Source of the DNA: an uncultured Christensenellaceae bacterium
GTDB taxonomy: Bacteria; Bacillota; Clostridia; Christensenellales; UBA3700
Direction of reading: 5' to 3'
Assembly (NCBI GenBank): GCA_910588015.1
Contig: CAJUOK010000001.1
Coordinates: forward strand, 62,001 to 126,000
DNA length: 64,000 nucleotides
Shown: piece by piece, positions 26,493-34,714 of the stretch
Layout of the letters: each line of letters starts with the position of its first letter
Numbering within the stretch: position 1 is the stretch's first letter
The notes under the pieces: model-generated
What the model saw: only the letters and a program-made list of their open reading frames with translations
Told to the model about the DNA's origin: nothing
Database searches by the model: none
Made by a program: the position numbers and the translations under genes

Positions 26493-27496
26493 AATGCCGT
26501 AAGCCCGTTTATATATAATTCAAACTGTTCGTCAGTGAGCGGAAAAGATATCTTAACAAAAGCCTTAAGCCGCGCGTCGGTCATAGTGTCGCTTGCCGCG
26601 TCAAAAGAGATATGAGTGCTCTTATTGGAATATTGACCGAATATATCTGCTTCTATGCGGTTTTTTTCGCATTGCTCGGTTCTATCTTGCAGTCTCCTCG
26701 CTATGTTTTCCAAAGCGCGCCGTTTGTTTTTCAATTGCGACCTCTCGTCTTGACAAACGACGACCATACCTGTCGGCAAATGCGTAACCCTAACGGCAGT
26801 TTCGACCTTGTTGATATTCTGACCGCCCGCGCCGTGCGAATGAAAGACGTCTATCTTCAAATCTTTCTCGTCGATTTCTTCGACTCTTGCCGTCGGCGTA
26901 ACCGCAAAGCAAAGTTCTTGGCTTTTTGACTTCGCGCAGTAAACCTTGTGAGCGCCCGTAAGAGGAGTAAGTCGCGTGATAACGTCTTCCCCGACGGCGA
27001 CGAACGAAACCTCCTGCGCTTTTCCGCTTTTGTCCAAAGCAACGTTTTCTTGGGATATCTTTGCGCCGCGCGATAACAAATTAGACTTTATCAACTCGCA
27101 TAACGCCAAGCCGAATTTAACAGAAGCTTCTTTAAATTTAAACCTGCAATAGGCGCTCTCTACGGCGCGTTTGCAGCCAAGCGCGTCTGAAAGCAAAGTT
27201 GCAAGTTTCGACTGCGTTCTTTGCAAATAAGATATCTCCCGATATATATCGGCGCGCATTTTTTCGTCGGCAGCGTCGGAAAGTAATTCCGTATACCCTT
27301 TCTCTTCATCAATCGCATTTTTTAGAGAATGCAAACCGTCCTTCAAAGATTTGAGAGAATTGTATTTTGACAACACGGAAAGATAATACGCTTTGTCGGC
27401 TTGCACTTCTGGATATTCCAAAAGTTCTTCCGTCTCTTCAAAGCTCTCAAGCGCCCTTTCCGCCGCTGTAATTATATCGCCGTAGATACCGTACAT
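26489..27496 (-). CDS. Class I release factor-like protein with degenerate codon-recognition motif
   Basis: A 335-residue RF1/RF2-family protein. The peptidyl-hydrolysis loop is intact: HGAGGQNINKVETAVRV with GGQ at 224-226, then THLPTGMVV and CQDERSQLKNKRRAL. The region that aligns with RF1's VPxTE recognition segment reads GAHKVYCAKSKSQELCF: neither the RF1 PxT nor the RF2 SPF tripeptide is there. The N-terminal domain is helical and diverged. So it can probably release peptides but should not read stop codons normally, like ribosome-rescue factors. It heads a coupled operon with an SF1 helicase, an uncommon pairing. A fast-evolving true RF1 is the alternative. Confidence 0.78.
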   Translation of the reverse strand: MYGIYGDIITAAERALESFEETEELLEYPEVQADKAYYLSVLSKYNSLKSLKDGLHSLKNAIDEEKGYTELLSDAADEKMRADIYREISYLQRTQSKLATLLSDALGCKRAVESAYCRFKFKEASVKFGLALCELIKSNLLSRGAKISQENVALDKSGKAQEVSFVAVGEDVITRLTPLTGAHKVYCAKSKSQELCFAVTPTARVEEIDEKDLKIDVFHSHGAGGQNINKVETAVRVTHLPTGMVVVCQDERSQLKNKRRALENIARRLQDRTEQCEKNRIEADIFGQYSNKSTHISFDAASDTMTDARLKAFVKISFPLTDEQFELYINGLTAL

Positions 27497-27621
27497 AAAG
27501 ATATTTTACCATTTTTTTGATAATCAGTCAATAAAGTCAAATAACCAATAAACCCGCGAAGCCATTTATAATGGATAATTTACAATGCTTAAAATTTATT
27601 AAAAAATTTTTAGAAATGATA

Positions 27622-27650
27622 TTGTAATTGATTTAACCGTATGATATAAT
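27622..27650 (+). promoter_or_regulatory. Promoter of the lipoprotein gene
   Basis: TTGTAA (27622-27627), 17 bases, TATAAT (27645-27650). The leader to ATG 27775 is about 118 bases and contains an all-AT hairpin (27714-27722 with 27733-27741) followed by CTTTTT, which might attenuate transcription. Confidence 0.6.
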
Positions 27651-27774
27651 ATAGTTGGTTATAAAAAATTCGCAACGATTATAAATATATCTTTAGATAT
27701 TTTATATTCAATTATATATAAGCTTAAATCGCCTTATATATCTTTTTCAACATATTTTAATAGGGGGAATTACT

Positions 27775-28755
27775 ATGAAAAAATGCAAAGTTTTCTGCAT
27801 AGCATTTACGTTAATAACCGTATTCGTAATGCTTATGTCTTTATCAGCTTGCAAACCAAAAGAAAAAGACGTCAAACTTATTTTATCGCATTGTTATAAT
27901 CAAAATGAAAATCCGCATATTACAGATTATTTTGACGACGAAACGAAGCTCAACTTGGCTGTAAAAATCGATTCTGTCGCAGAACTGGTTGCTTTCTGTA
28001 ATGAAAAACAGCTGTCTGTCTTTGACGAGAATTCTGCGGCATTCAACGACGGCGTAAGTAAAAAGTTAAGGGAATTCGACAATGACTTTTTCATTGACAG
28101 TTCCATTGCTTTGATATTGAGATTTAAAGAAACTTCCGACAACTACGTATACTCCTCCGCTCAAATAGACAACGGAGTAATGAACATCAATTTTATTACT
28201 GCCACCGGCGCAACCGCTACAAAAATTACAACGCAAATTACAATATTGGAATTTAATAAAACAGCTGCAAATACAATAACCTCAATAAAAATTAATTATA
28301 ACAAAGAAAAGCCTGACAAGAATTATGACGTAAAAATTTATGAAGATAAAAGTTTATATTTAAGAGAGGGCAACTATTCGACAATAATAAATAATATAAG
28401 CGAACTTAATGACTTATGCGATGAAGAAACCTCTCCAATTTTTGATAAAAACAATCCGTATATATCTATTGAAGATTATAAATCAGTTAAAATTTTACGT
28501 GATTATGACGAAGAATTTTTCCAAAACAAATCGCTTGTAGTATTATTCAGATTCAGAGCAAGCAGCGGTCATTTCTACAAATTAAACAATTTGCAAATAA
28601 ACGGTAATACTATAAATATCTTGTTGGTGAGAAATTTACCAAAAGAACCGGTATTCTATCCTGACGACGTTATTACTTGTCTATATATAATCGAAATGGA
28701 TAAAGCGACTTCTGCAAATATTACTCAAATAAACGTCGAAGAAATAGAAATATAA
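27775..28755 (+). CDS. Lipoprotein with two tandem homologous domains
   Basis: A 326-residue exported lipoprotein: basic MKKCK, hydrophobic core, lipobox LSAC with the lipidated Cys at 26. The mature part is two related domains of about 140 residues. Shared landmarks are a SxxELxxxCxE stretch (SVAELVAFCNEKQ, then ISELNDLCDEET), FDxN, an R-x-[YF]-D-x-x-FF block (REFDNDFFIDSSIALILRF, then LRDYDEEFFQNKSLVVLFRF) and a late I-x-x-M/F-x-K strand. I do not recognise the domain. It is monocistronic, with its own promoter and a strong terminator. Surface binding of some ligand is the likely role. Confidence 0.75.
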   Translation: MKKCKVFCIAFTLITVFVMLMSLSACKPKEKDVKLILSHCYNQNENPHITDYFDDETKLNLAVKIDSVAELVAFCNEKQLSVFDENSAAFNDGVSKKLREFDNDFFIDSSIALILRFKETSDNYVYSSAQIDNGVMNINFITATGATATKITTQITILEFNKTAANTITSIKINYNKEKPDKNYDVKIYEDKSLYLREGNYSTIINNISELNDLCDEETSPIFDKNNPYISIEDYKSVKILRDYDEEFFQNKSLVVLFRFRASSGHFYKLNNLQINGNTINILLVRNLPKEPVFYPDDVITCLYIIEMDKATSANITQINVEEIEI

Positions 28756-28798
28756 ATAATGTAATTTCAAAATATCCAATGTTATAAATAAACAAATT

Positions 28799-28826
28799 GA
28801 AAGAGACGACTATGGTCGTCTCTTTC
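28799..28826 (+). terminator. Strong hairpin terminator
   Basis: A perfect 12-bp stem GAAAGAGACGAC / GTCGTCTCTTTC with a TATG loop. It ends the lipoprotein transcript and, from the other side, the spoIIE transcript (stop at 28856), so it works for both convergent genes. Confidence 0.8.
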
Positions 28827-28855
28827 TTGATTAACGTGTGTAAAAAAATCAAATT

Positions 28856-31120
28856 TTAAACTGCGTTGGCAAGTCTGAACACTACCACGCTTGAGTCGTC
28901 TTTCAGTCCCATAGCCTTTGCCTGGTTTATTATTTCGTCGCATATCTGTTGAGGATTGAGAGTGGCAAGCGCGTTGACGATATGCTTGACTCCTGCGAGC
29001 GTGAGAGTATCCATTATACCGTCGCTGAACATAACGACCATTTCGCCGACGGCAAGCAGTTGACGGTTGACTTGCGGCGTGGCTTCTTCTACAATACCCA
29101 GCGGAAGCGCGCTGCTGTCGATTATCTGCACGCTGTCAAGTCTCTTTATCAAACTCTGTACGCCGCCTTGTTTTATGAAATCGACGGTTCCGAATTCTAA
29201 ATCTACGACGCACATATCCAAAGCGCTGAAATTGTCTTTTGAAATTACGGAAAGCAGTCTGTTGACAAGTTTGAGAGAATTGACGTTGTCGAATCCCGCT
29301 TTGTAATAAGAACTTACCATATTCAGCGCGCGCTGACTGCCCTCTCTTGCGTCAACGCCGCTTCCCATACCGTCGCATAACGCGACAAGCACTTTGTCGT
29401 GTTTGAGCTTGATTACCGTATAGGTGTCGCCCGAAGCGGTCGAGTCGGGTTTTGCGCACGACGCGGTCGCATAAGACAGCGTGTATTTGGGAACGTTGAC
29501 GAACGTAATGCAGTATCTGCCGTCAAGCGTCTTTTTCTCTTCCTTTATCTGCATTGGCGTATTCGTAAGTTTTGTCAGCACTTGCGACAAAGCTTTTTTC
29601 TCTCTGTCAATTTCCCTAACTATCAAAGAAATCGTATGTTTTCCGTTCTTTACAATAGACATAACGTCGCTGCAAACGATATTGTTATAGCCCAATTCTT
29701 CGACGATTCTCTCGTCAAGTTTGTCGTCTATGTTCACTGCGCTTTTTACTTCTTCGCCCAGTTCCGACAAGAATTCGCATACTCCCATAAGCTGCGACGA
29801 GATGAGATTTTGGTCGACTTCCGTCTCTCTGCCCGACGAATATCTAACGTCGTAAGACAACGCGGTTTGATTGCAGACGGCAAGCAAAGAAGGAAGTTGA
29901 ATGCACTTTGACGATATTACGGTGGGCAAATCCTCTATAGATACTTTCCCCGAGGTAAATACGGTGCGCACAACTCCTTCAAGCGCCTGCGAAAGCTCCA
30001 TACCCATCATAGATGTGCAATATTCCCTGTTGATACAATTACCGCACGTCTTGAGCATTATTTCTTCGGCAAGCGCCGGCGCCGCCTGCATTGGCGGAGC
30101 ATAACGCACTACGTTCTGCGAATATACTTTGGACATTTCGCCGAATACTCCCGACACCGTCGTAATACGGCTTGCCAAATCGCGCCGAGTTCTGTTGACG
30201 AGTTCCTTCGCGCTGCGTCTTCCGTCGCCCGATTTGAAAGACGGAAGTTTTGCCATAAAATTATCCGAAATGGAAGTCGTAATGAGCAATCCCGCGGCAA
30301 ATCCCAACAGATTAAGCCAATATACGCCCCCGAATACATCGAAATAAACGCCGCAAATCACGTGCATCATAACAGCCGCCAAAGCCGCTATCCATTTGTT
30401 GACTACAAAAACGTAGGCGGTGAAAAAAATCAAAAGAACACCCCCCGCCAAAGCAAGATTGAGATTGCTCAATCCGCCGCCGACGGCAAACGCGCCGATA
30501 ATAACAACTCCTTGCGAAAAAGAAAAGTTGCGGTATATATACGGCATTGCAAACCCCAAAAGAAGAAAGTATACGTTAAAACCGTAGATATTCAGCGAAT
30601 ACGCTCCGCTTGCTACAACCGCAAAAAATACGAATCCTCCCACTCTCTCGTCGATACTCAACCGTCTGCCTATCCCGCGAACGCAAACGGCGTAGCTTAT
30701 CACGCAGAACAACAGCGCAACTATTATCTGCGAAACCAAATATACTATAAAGTCCAAAGTCGCCGTAACCTTAAAGTCAAGCACGGCAAGAGGAAGCACG
30801 CACAGCACGCTGTAACAAATCAAAGCGCGCAACCGCATTGGCCGCGCGAACAAATAATGTAGATACTTGGCAAGCAAAAGTATTACTACGGGAGCAACCG
30901 CATAAAAAATGCCGAAAAGCGAATGGTCGAAAATAAGACAAACGGCAAGATAAGTCGGACAAATAACGCCCACGCTAAATCTGCAATAAAAGAGCGCGAC
31001 AAGCAAGCTCAAAGCATAGCCTTTATAATCTCCCACTATCTGCGCTCTTTGGCACAATACCATAAGAAGCGCAACCAAAACATAATTCTTAACGTATTTT
31101 AACGCAGTGTTGACTTTCAT
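28856..31120 (-). CDS. spoIIE: Stage II sporulation protein E (SpoIIE) phosphatase
   Basis: A 754-residue membrane phosphatase that dephosphorylates SpoIIAA and so activates sigma-F in the forespore; it also localises to the asymmetric septum. About ten N-terminal membrane helices (1-~285), a middle regulatory region with a Cys cluster (KTCGNCINREYC) and a C-terminal PP2C domain are visible: metal-binding Asp583 in LCDGMGSGVDAREGS, Asp700-Gly701 in MFSDGIMD and the final KDDSSVVVF (Asp741/742). The length and order fit Clostridial and Bacillus SpoIIE. A Spo0A-like box lies 25 bases upstream. No strong ribosome site is seen before ATG 31120. Confidence 0.95.
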   Translation of the reverse strand: MKVNTALKYVKNYVLVALLMVLCQRAQIVGDYKGYALSLLVALFYCRFSVGVICPTYLAVCLIFDHSLFGIFYAVAPVVILLLAKYLHYLFARPMRLRALICYSVLCVLPLAVLDFKVTATLDFIVYLVSQIIVALLFCVISYAVCVRGIGRRLSIDERVGGFVFFAVVASGAYSLNIYGFNVYFLLLGFAMPYIYRNFSFSQGVVIIGAFAVGGGLSNLNLALAGGVLLIFFTAYVFVVNKWIAALAAVMMHVICGVYFDVFGGVYWLNLLGFAAGLLITTSISDNFMAKLPSFKSGDGRRSAKELVNRTRRDLASRITTVSGVFGEMSKVYSQNVVRYAPPMQAAPALAEEIMLKTCGNCINREYCTSMMGMELSQALEGVVRTVFTSGKVSIEDLPTVISSKCIQLPSLLAVCNQTALSYDVRYSSGRETEVDQNLISSQLMGVCEFLSELGEEVKSAVNIDDKLDERIVEELGYNNIVCSDVMSIVKNGKHTISLIVREIDREKKALSQVLTKLTNTPMQIKEEKKTLDGRYCITFVNVPKYTLSYATASCAKPDSTASGDTYTVIKLKHDKVLVALCDGMGSGVDAREGSQRALNMVSSYYKAGFDNVNSLKLVNRLLSVISKDNFSALDMCVVDLEFGTVDFIKQGGVQSLIKRLDSVQIIDSSALPLGIVEEATPQVNRQLLAVGEMVVMFSDGIMDTLTLAGVKHIVNALATLNPQQICDEIINQAKAMGLKDDSSVVVFRLANAV

Positions 31121-31123
31121 ATA

Positions 31124-31170
31124 TCAACGATAGCTCATATGATATGTCGAAAAATAAAAAGTATCGTTGA
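31124..31170. promoter_or_regulatory. Spo0A-box candidate upstream of spoIIE
   Basis: TGTCGAA at 31145-31151 equals the core of the Spo0A box (TTTGTCGAA). It lies between the arms of a 9-bp inverted repeat (TCAACGATA 31124-31132; TATCGTTGA 31162-31170). Spo0A control of spoIIE is known in Bacillus, so this placement is meaningful. Confidence 0.5.
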
Positions 31171-31218
31171 ATATTTTGTTATTGTGCCGAATTTGTTCTT
31201 TGCCGTTCAAGCGCGATG

Positions 31219-31998
31219 TCAAAAACCTCGCTCTTTCAAATCTTCGCATACCGAAAGATAAAATTCCAACACCTTTTGCCTTTTCTTTTTGCTTGTCATA
31301 AAATCAATTATTTGACTGTGCGAAACCGATTCGTCCAAACAATTGCCCTTATATTCGCCCCATTTGCAAGAATCCACGCTGACTATCCCGTCCGTCGCGG
31401 ACTTTTCGGCATTTTTTGCGATTTTTAACGGTATGCCCATAACAAAGTCGTCGCGACTGCGTTTCAACTCTGCGGAAAAACTCTGACAGTATACTCTGTC
31501 GCTGAATACCGCCTGCGCGTACTCTTCTGCGGGTATGGCCTCCAGTTGACGAAGCACCGCGAGAGAATCGGGACGTTTGTCTCCGAATATTCTGTACCAA
31601 AAATTTATCCAAAACGCCGTAAATTTTAAAAACGGCTTTGGTATTGCGTTTATTTTCGTCGCAAGTCGAGAGCCTTTGTGCGGAGAGCAAATCGTCGTCA
31701 AAGAAGCCACGCTTTGCGTCATATCAAGATTTTCCAGCATATATTTTGCGTCGAGTCCGCCCTTGGAATGAGCAATGATATTGACTTTTTCCGCGCCGTG
31801 CTTTTGCAAGACTTCTATTATCTGTTCTTTGAGCTGTCGGGCATTGTTTTCCACAGTTCCAAAACCGTCGGTACGCGACGTATAAACGATATAGCCCGCC
31901 TTCTTTAACGCTTTTTCTATTCTGCCGAACGCCTTAAAAAATTTAAAGTCCTTGACGACTATTCCGTGCGCCAAAATTATCGGATACTTTCCTGCCAT
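31219..31998 (-). CDS. Alpha/beta-hydrolase lipase
   Basis: A 259-residue hydrolase of the bacterial lipase family. The oxyanion-hole sequence YPIILAHGI (10-12 AHG) and the nucleophile elbow IIAHSKGGLD (Ser78) match triacylglycerol lipases such as those with AHSKGG. A candidate catalytic Asp (SATDGIVSVDS) and His (ESVSHSQIIDF) follow in order. There is no signal peptide, so it acts inside the cell or leaves by another route. GGAGAAAT precedes ATG 31998. alaS lies upstream with a hairpin in between. The substrate, acyl ester type, is not known. Confidence 0.85.
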   Translation of the reverse strand: MAGKYPIILAHGIVVKDFKFFKAFGRIEKALKKAGYIVYTSRTDGFGTVENNARQLKEQIIEVLQKHGAEKVNIIAHSKGGLDAKYMLENLDMTQSVASLTTICSPHKGSRLATKINAIPKPFLKFTAFWINFWYRIFGDKRPDSLAVLRQLEAIPAEEYAQAVFSDRVYCQSFSAELKRSRDDFVMGIPLKIAKNAEKSATDGIVSVDSCKWGEYKGNCLDESVSHSQIIDFMTSKKKRQKVLEFYLSVCEDLKERGF

Positions 31999-32013
31999 AT
32001 TTCTCCATAAATA

Positions 32014-32035
32014 AAGTCCGTCGTAAGGCGGACTT
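32014..32035 (-). terminator. Hairpin between alaS and the lipase gene
   Basis: AAGTCCG (32014-32020) pairs with CGGACTT (32029-32035), and the minus strand continues TTTATTTATG. It probably ends most alaS transcripts just before the lipase ribosome site. Confidence 0.5.
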
Positions 32036-32044
32036 CAAATTGTT

Positions 32045-33832
32045 TTATTTGGGTTGCACCGTCGCTCTGATTCTGCGTATACCCGCCGAAGAAGACTGTT
32101 CTTTTTCCAAAGTAAAATGTCCCAACTGTCCCGTTCTTTGGGCGTGCGGTCCTCCGCATATCTGCAAATCCACGTCGCCTATTTGATATACCTTGACTAT
32201 CTCGCCGTAGCGCGAACCGAAAACGCCTACTGCGTTCTTCTCTCTTGCTTCCTCGATAGGCATTTCCATACACACCACGGGAATATCTCTCGATATAGCG
32301 TCGTTTACGGCGTCTTCAACGGCTTGCTTTTCCTCAGCCGTAAGCGGACGCGGGAAATTAAAATCGAATCTCAATCTTTCGGGAGTGATATTGCTGCCCT
32401 TTTGCTGTATGCTTTCATCGCCGAGCACCTTTTTCAAACTTGCAAGCAATAAGTGCGTCGCAGTGTGAAGATAGGTTGTCATTTCGCTGTTGTCCGCAAG
32501 TCCGCCTTTAAATTTCTGTTCAGCGCCCTGCTGCGATTTCTTAATATGTTCTTCCTGCGCGGCTTTATAGCCCTCTATATCCACGCCGAAACCTTTTTCT
32601 TTGCATATCTCCACCGTCATCTCTATGGGGAATCCGTAGGTATCGTAAAGCCTAAAAGCCGTCTTGCCGTTGAGCGTGTCCCCTTTGACGAACTGCAACA
32701 CCTTGTCAAGCTGCTTTATGCCGTCTTCAAGCGTCTTGGAGAACTTGTCAATCTCCTTTTCCAACTCCTCGTAAATCTTTTGGCTGTTGACGTTGAGCTC
32801 TTCGTATACGTTCTTATATTGCTCTACGTAAAGTTTTGCAATATCCACGAGTTTTTGCGGCTCTATGCCGAGCTGACGCGCAAATCTTACGCTTCTGCGA
32901 ATAAGTCTGCGCAAAACGTAACCTTGGTCGACGTTAGACGGCACGATACCTCTCTCGTCTCCTAACAAAAACGTCGCCGTACGGATATGGTCCGCGATTA
33001 TGCGCATTGCCCTTGTATCATCTTCGGATTCTCCGTATCTCTTATCGGCTAGCTGTCCTATCTTGCAGATTGCGCCTGCGAAAAGGTCCGTCTCATACAC
33101 CGACTTAAAGCCGTTGAGCATACATATAGTACGCTCCAAGCCCATACCGGTATCTACGTTGCGTTGAGAAAGCTTTTCGAATTTTCCGTCGACGTTGCGG
33201 TTGAACTCCATAAACACGTTGTTCCAAATCTCAACCCATTTTCCGCAATCGCAACTGGGGTCGCAATGCTCGCCGCAAGCGTCTTTGCCAGTGTCGATAA
33301 ATATTTCCGTATCGCTTCCGCAAGGTCCCGTTGCACCCGCATACCACCAATTGTTGGCTTTTGGCAAATAAAATATTCTGTCTCTCGGTATTCCCAAAGC
33401 CGCCCAAGTATCCGCAGCTTCTTCGTCGCGCGGACAGTCCTCGTCGCCTGCAAAAACGGTGACGGCTATTTTTTCAACGGGTATTTCCAATATTTTCGTC
33501 AAAAACTCAAAAGAAAATTTAATGGACTCTTTTCTGAAATAATCGCCGAGCGACCAATTGCCGAGCATTTCGAAAAACGTGCAGTGCGTAGCGTCGCCCA
33601 CTTCGTCTATATCGCCGGTGCGCACGCATTTTTGCACGTCGCAAAGTCTCTTGCCGCCGGGATGCTTCTGCCCCAAAAGATAAGGCACCAACGGGTGCAT
33701 ACCTGCCGTCGTGAAAAGTACTGACGGGTCGTTTTCGGGTATCAACGAAGCAGACGGAATTATCTTATGTCCCTTTGCCTCGAAAAACTTTAAATATTTT
33801 TCTCTCAATTCGTATGACTTTATTTCTTTCAT
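32045..33832 (-). CDS. alaS: Alanyl-tRNA synthetase, short form without C-Ala domain
   Basis: A 595-residue class II synthetase. The catalytic core (KGHKIIPSASLIPENDPSVL, FTTAGMHPLVPYLLGQKHP), the tRNA-binding helices and the SAD editing domain are present, with zinc ligands H456-TAT-H460 and C559-GGP-H563. The protein ends shortly after the editing domain, whereas usual bacterial AlaS runs to ~870 residues with a DHHA1/C-Ala domain that joins editing and aminoacylation and aids dimerisation. No separate C-Ala gene is nearby. ATG 33832 has no strong ribosome site. It may be the only AlaS or a second copy; the window cannot tell. Confidence 0.92.
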   Translation of the reverse strand: MKEIKSYELREKYLKFFEAKGHKIIPSASLIPENDPSVLFTTAGMHPLVPYLLGQKHPGGKRLCDVQKCVRTGDIDEVGDATHCTFFEMLGNWSLGDYFRKESIKFSFEFLTKILEIPVEKIAVTVFAGDEDCPRDEEAADTWAALGIPRDRIFYLPKANNWWYAGATGPCGSDTEIFIDTGKDACGEHCDPSCDCGKWVEIWNNVFMEFNRNVDGKFEKLSQRNVDTGMGLERTICMLNGFKSVYETDLFAGAICKIGQLADKRYGESEDDTRAMRIIADHIRTATFLLGDERGIVPSNVDQGYVLRRLIRRSVRFARQLGIEPQKLVDIAKLYVEQYKNVYEELNVNSQKIYEELEKEIDKFSKTLEDGIKQLDKVLQFVKGDTLNGKTAFRLYDTYGFPIEMTVEICKEKGFGVDIEGYKAAQEEHIKKSQQGAEQKFKGGLADNSEMTTYLHTATHLLLASLKKVLGDESIQQKGSNITPERLRFDFNFPRPLTAEEKQAVEDAVNDAISRDIPVVCMEMPIEEAREKNAVGVFGSRYGEIVKVYQIGDVDLQICGGPHAQRTGQLGHFTLEKEQSSSAGIRRIRATVQPK

Positions 33833-33928
33833 AATATACCTGCAAAATAATTTTTACAACTCTATTATATATAAAGCGTTGCCAAATGGCAACAAATACA
33901 AATACTTTTTATCGGCGCATAACAAATT

Positions 33929-34714
33929 TCATATTTTAATTTTTCTGAACATATAAGAAATCACCACCGCCACAATAGAAATTATGAGCGAAAGCGTAAG
34001 AAAACAAAGCAGATAACCTGCAATATACAATACCTTTTGAGTAAAAACCGTCAACAGCGAATCGCTTATTATACCGAGTATAACGTCAACTGCCAACGTT
34101 GCGATAAGTAAAAATACAATGCCGTCCAAAGCGCCCTTTATATCGGCAGCGCTCAATGTCATATGCAACGCCAAGAACATACCTATTATGACAAAAAGCC
34201 ACCATTGCCAAGTTGCCGCGCAAGAAAAGAACGTAATGACAAGCTTGAATATATCCTCGAATATTCCTACGATATCAGTTGCAAAATCGCTTATTTGAAA
34301 ACTTCCCTTTACTTGAGCTACGAAATCCGGCCAAAGCAACCACGCCAATAAATACAGCACGGACGAAATTACGACTATAGGCGCAATACCTATAAAAAAA
34401 TTGCCTATGCGCTGATAGATATTGCGTCTGTTGTAGCTATGGCTTACAAATCCCAACGTACCGTCGTCGGAGCTTATCTGAAACAATTTTATTTGATTAA
34501 TTTTATGTCCGAAAATAAGACAGAACAGCGCGTGAGCGCACTCGTGCAAAGGCGTGCCGATTGCGCCGGAAATATAGCACACCGTCCTGCCATAATTTCC
34601 GAAATTGGCATAGAACTTTTTGTTGCAGAGAGCTATTAGGAAACCGAATAGAATTATCAGTCCAGCCGTAAACGCAACCTGCAACAAAAAGCATACTAAA
34701 ATATTGCCTATCAT
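33929..34714 (-). CDS. Polytopic membrane protein with HEXXH motif
   Basis: A 261-residue membrane protein with about six helices. HECAH at 57-61, inside GAIGTPLHECAHALFCLIFGH, is the HEXXH zinc motif of M50-like intramembrane peptidases, placed at a membrane helix as in that group. A third ligand (an Asp or Glu later in the chain) was not identified with confidence. Its start overlaps the FN3-protein stop by 4 bases, so it is the last gene of the surface operon and could process or protect its products. Peptidase activity is inferred, not shown. Confidence 0.65.
   Translation of the reverse strand: MIGNILVCFLLQVAFTAGLIILFGFLIALCNKKFYANFGNYGRTVCYISGAIGTPLHECAHALFCLIFGHKINQIKLFQISSDDGTLGFVSHSYNRRNIYQRIGNFFIGIAPIVVISSVLYLLAWLLWPDFVAQVKGSFQISDFATDIVGIFEDIFKLVITFFSCAATWQWWLFVIIGMFLALHMTLSAADIKGALDGIVFLLIATLAVDVILGIISDSLLTVFTQKVLYIAGYLLCFLTLSLIISIVAVVISYMFRKIKI

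Noticed and set aside
33833..33928. T-box leader of alaS
   Set aside because: Only 96 bases to the next gene and no specifier loop, antiterminator or terminator pattern.
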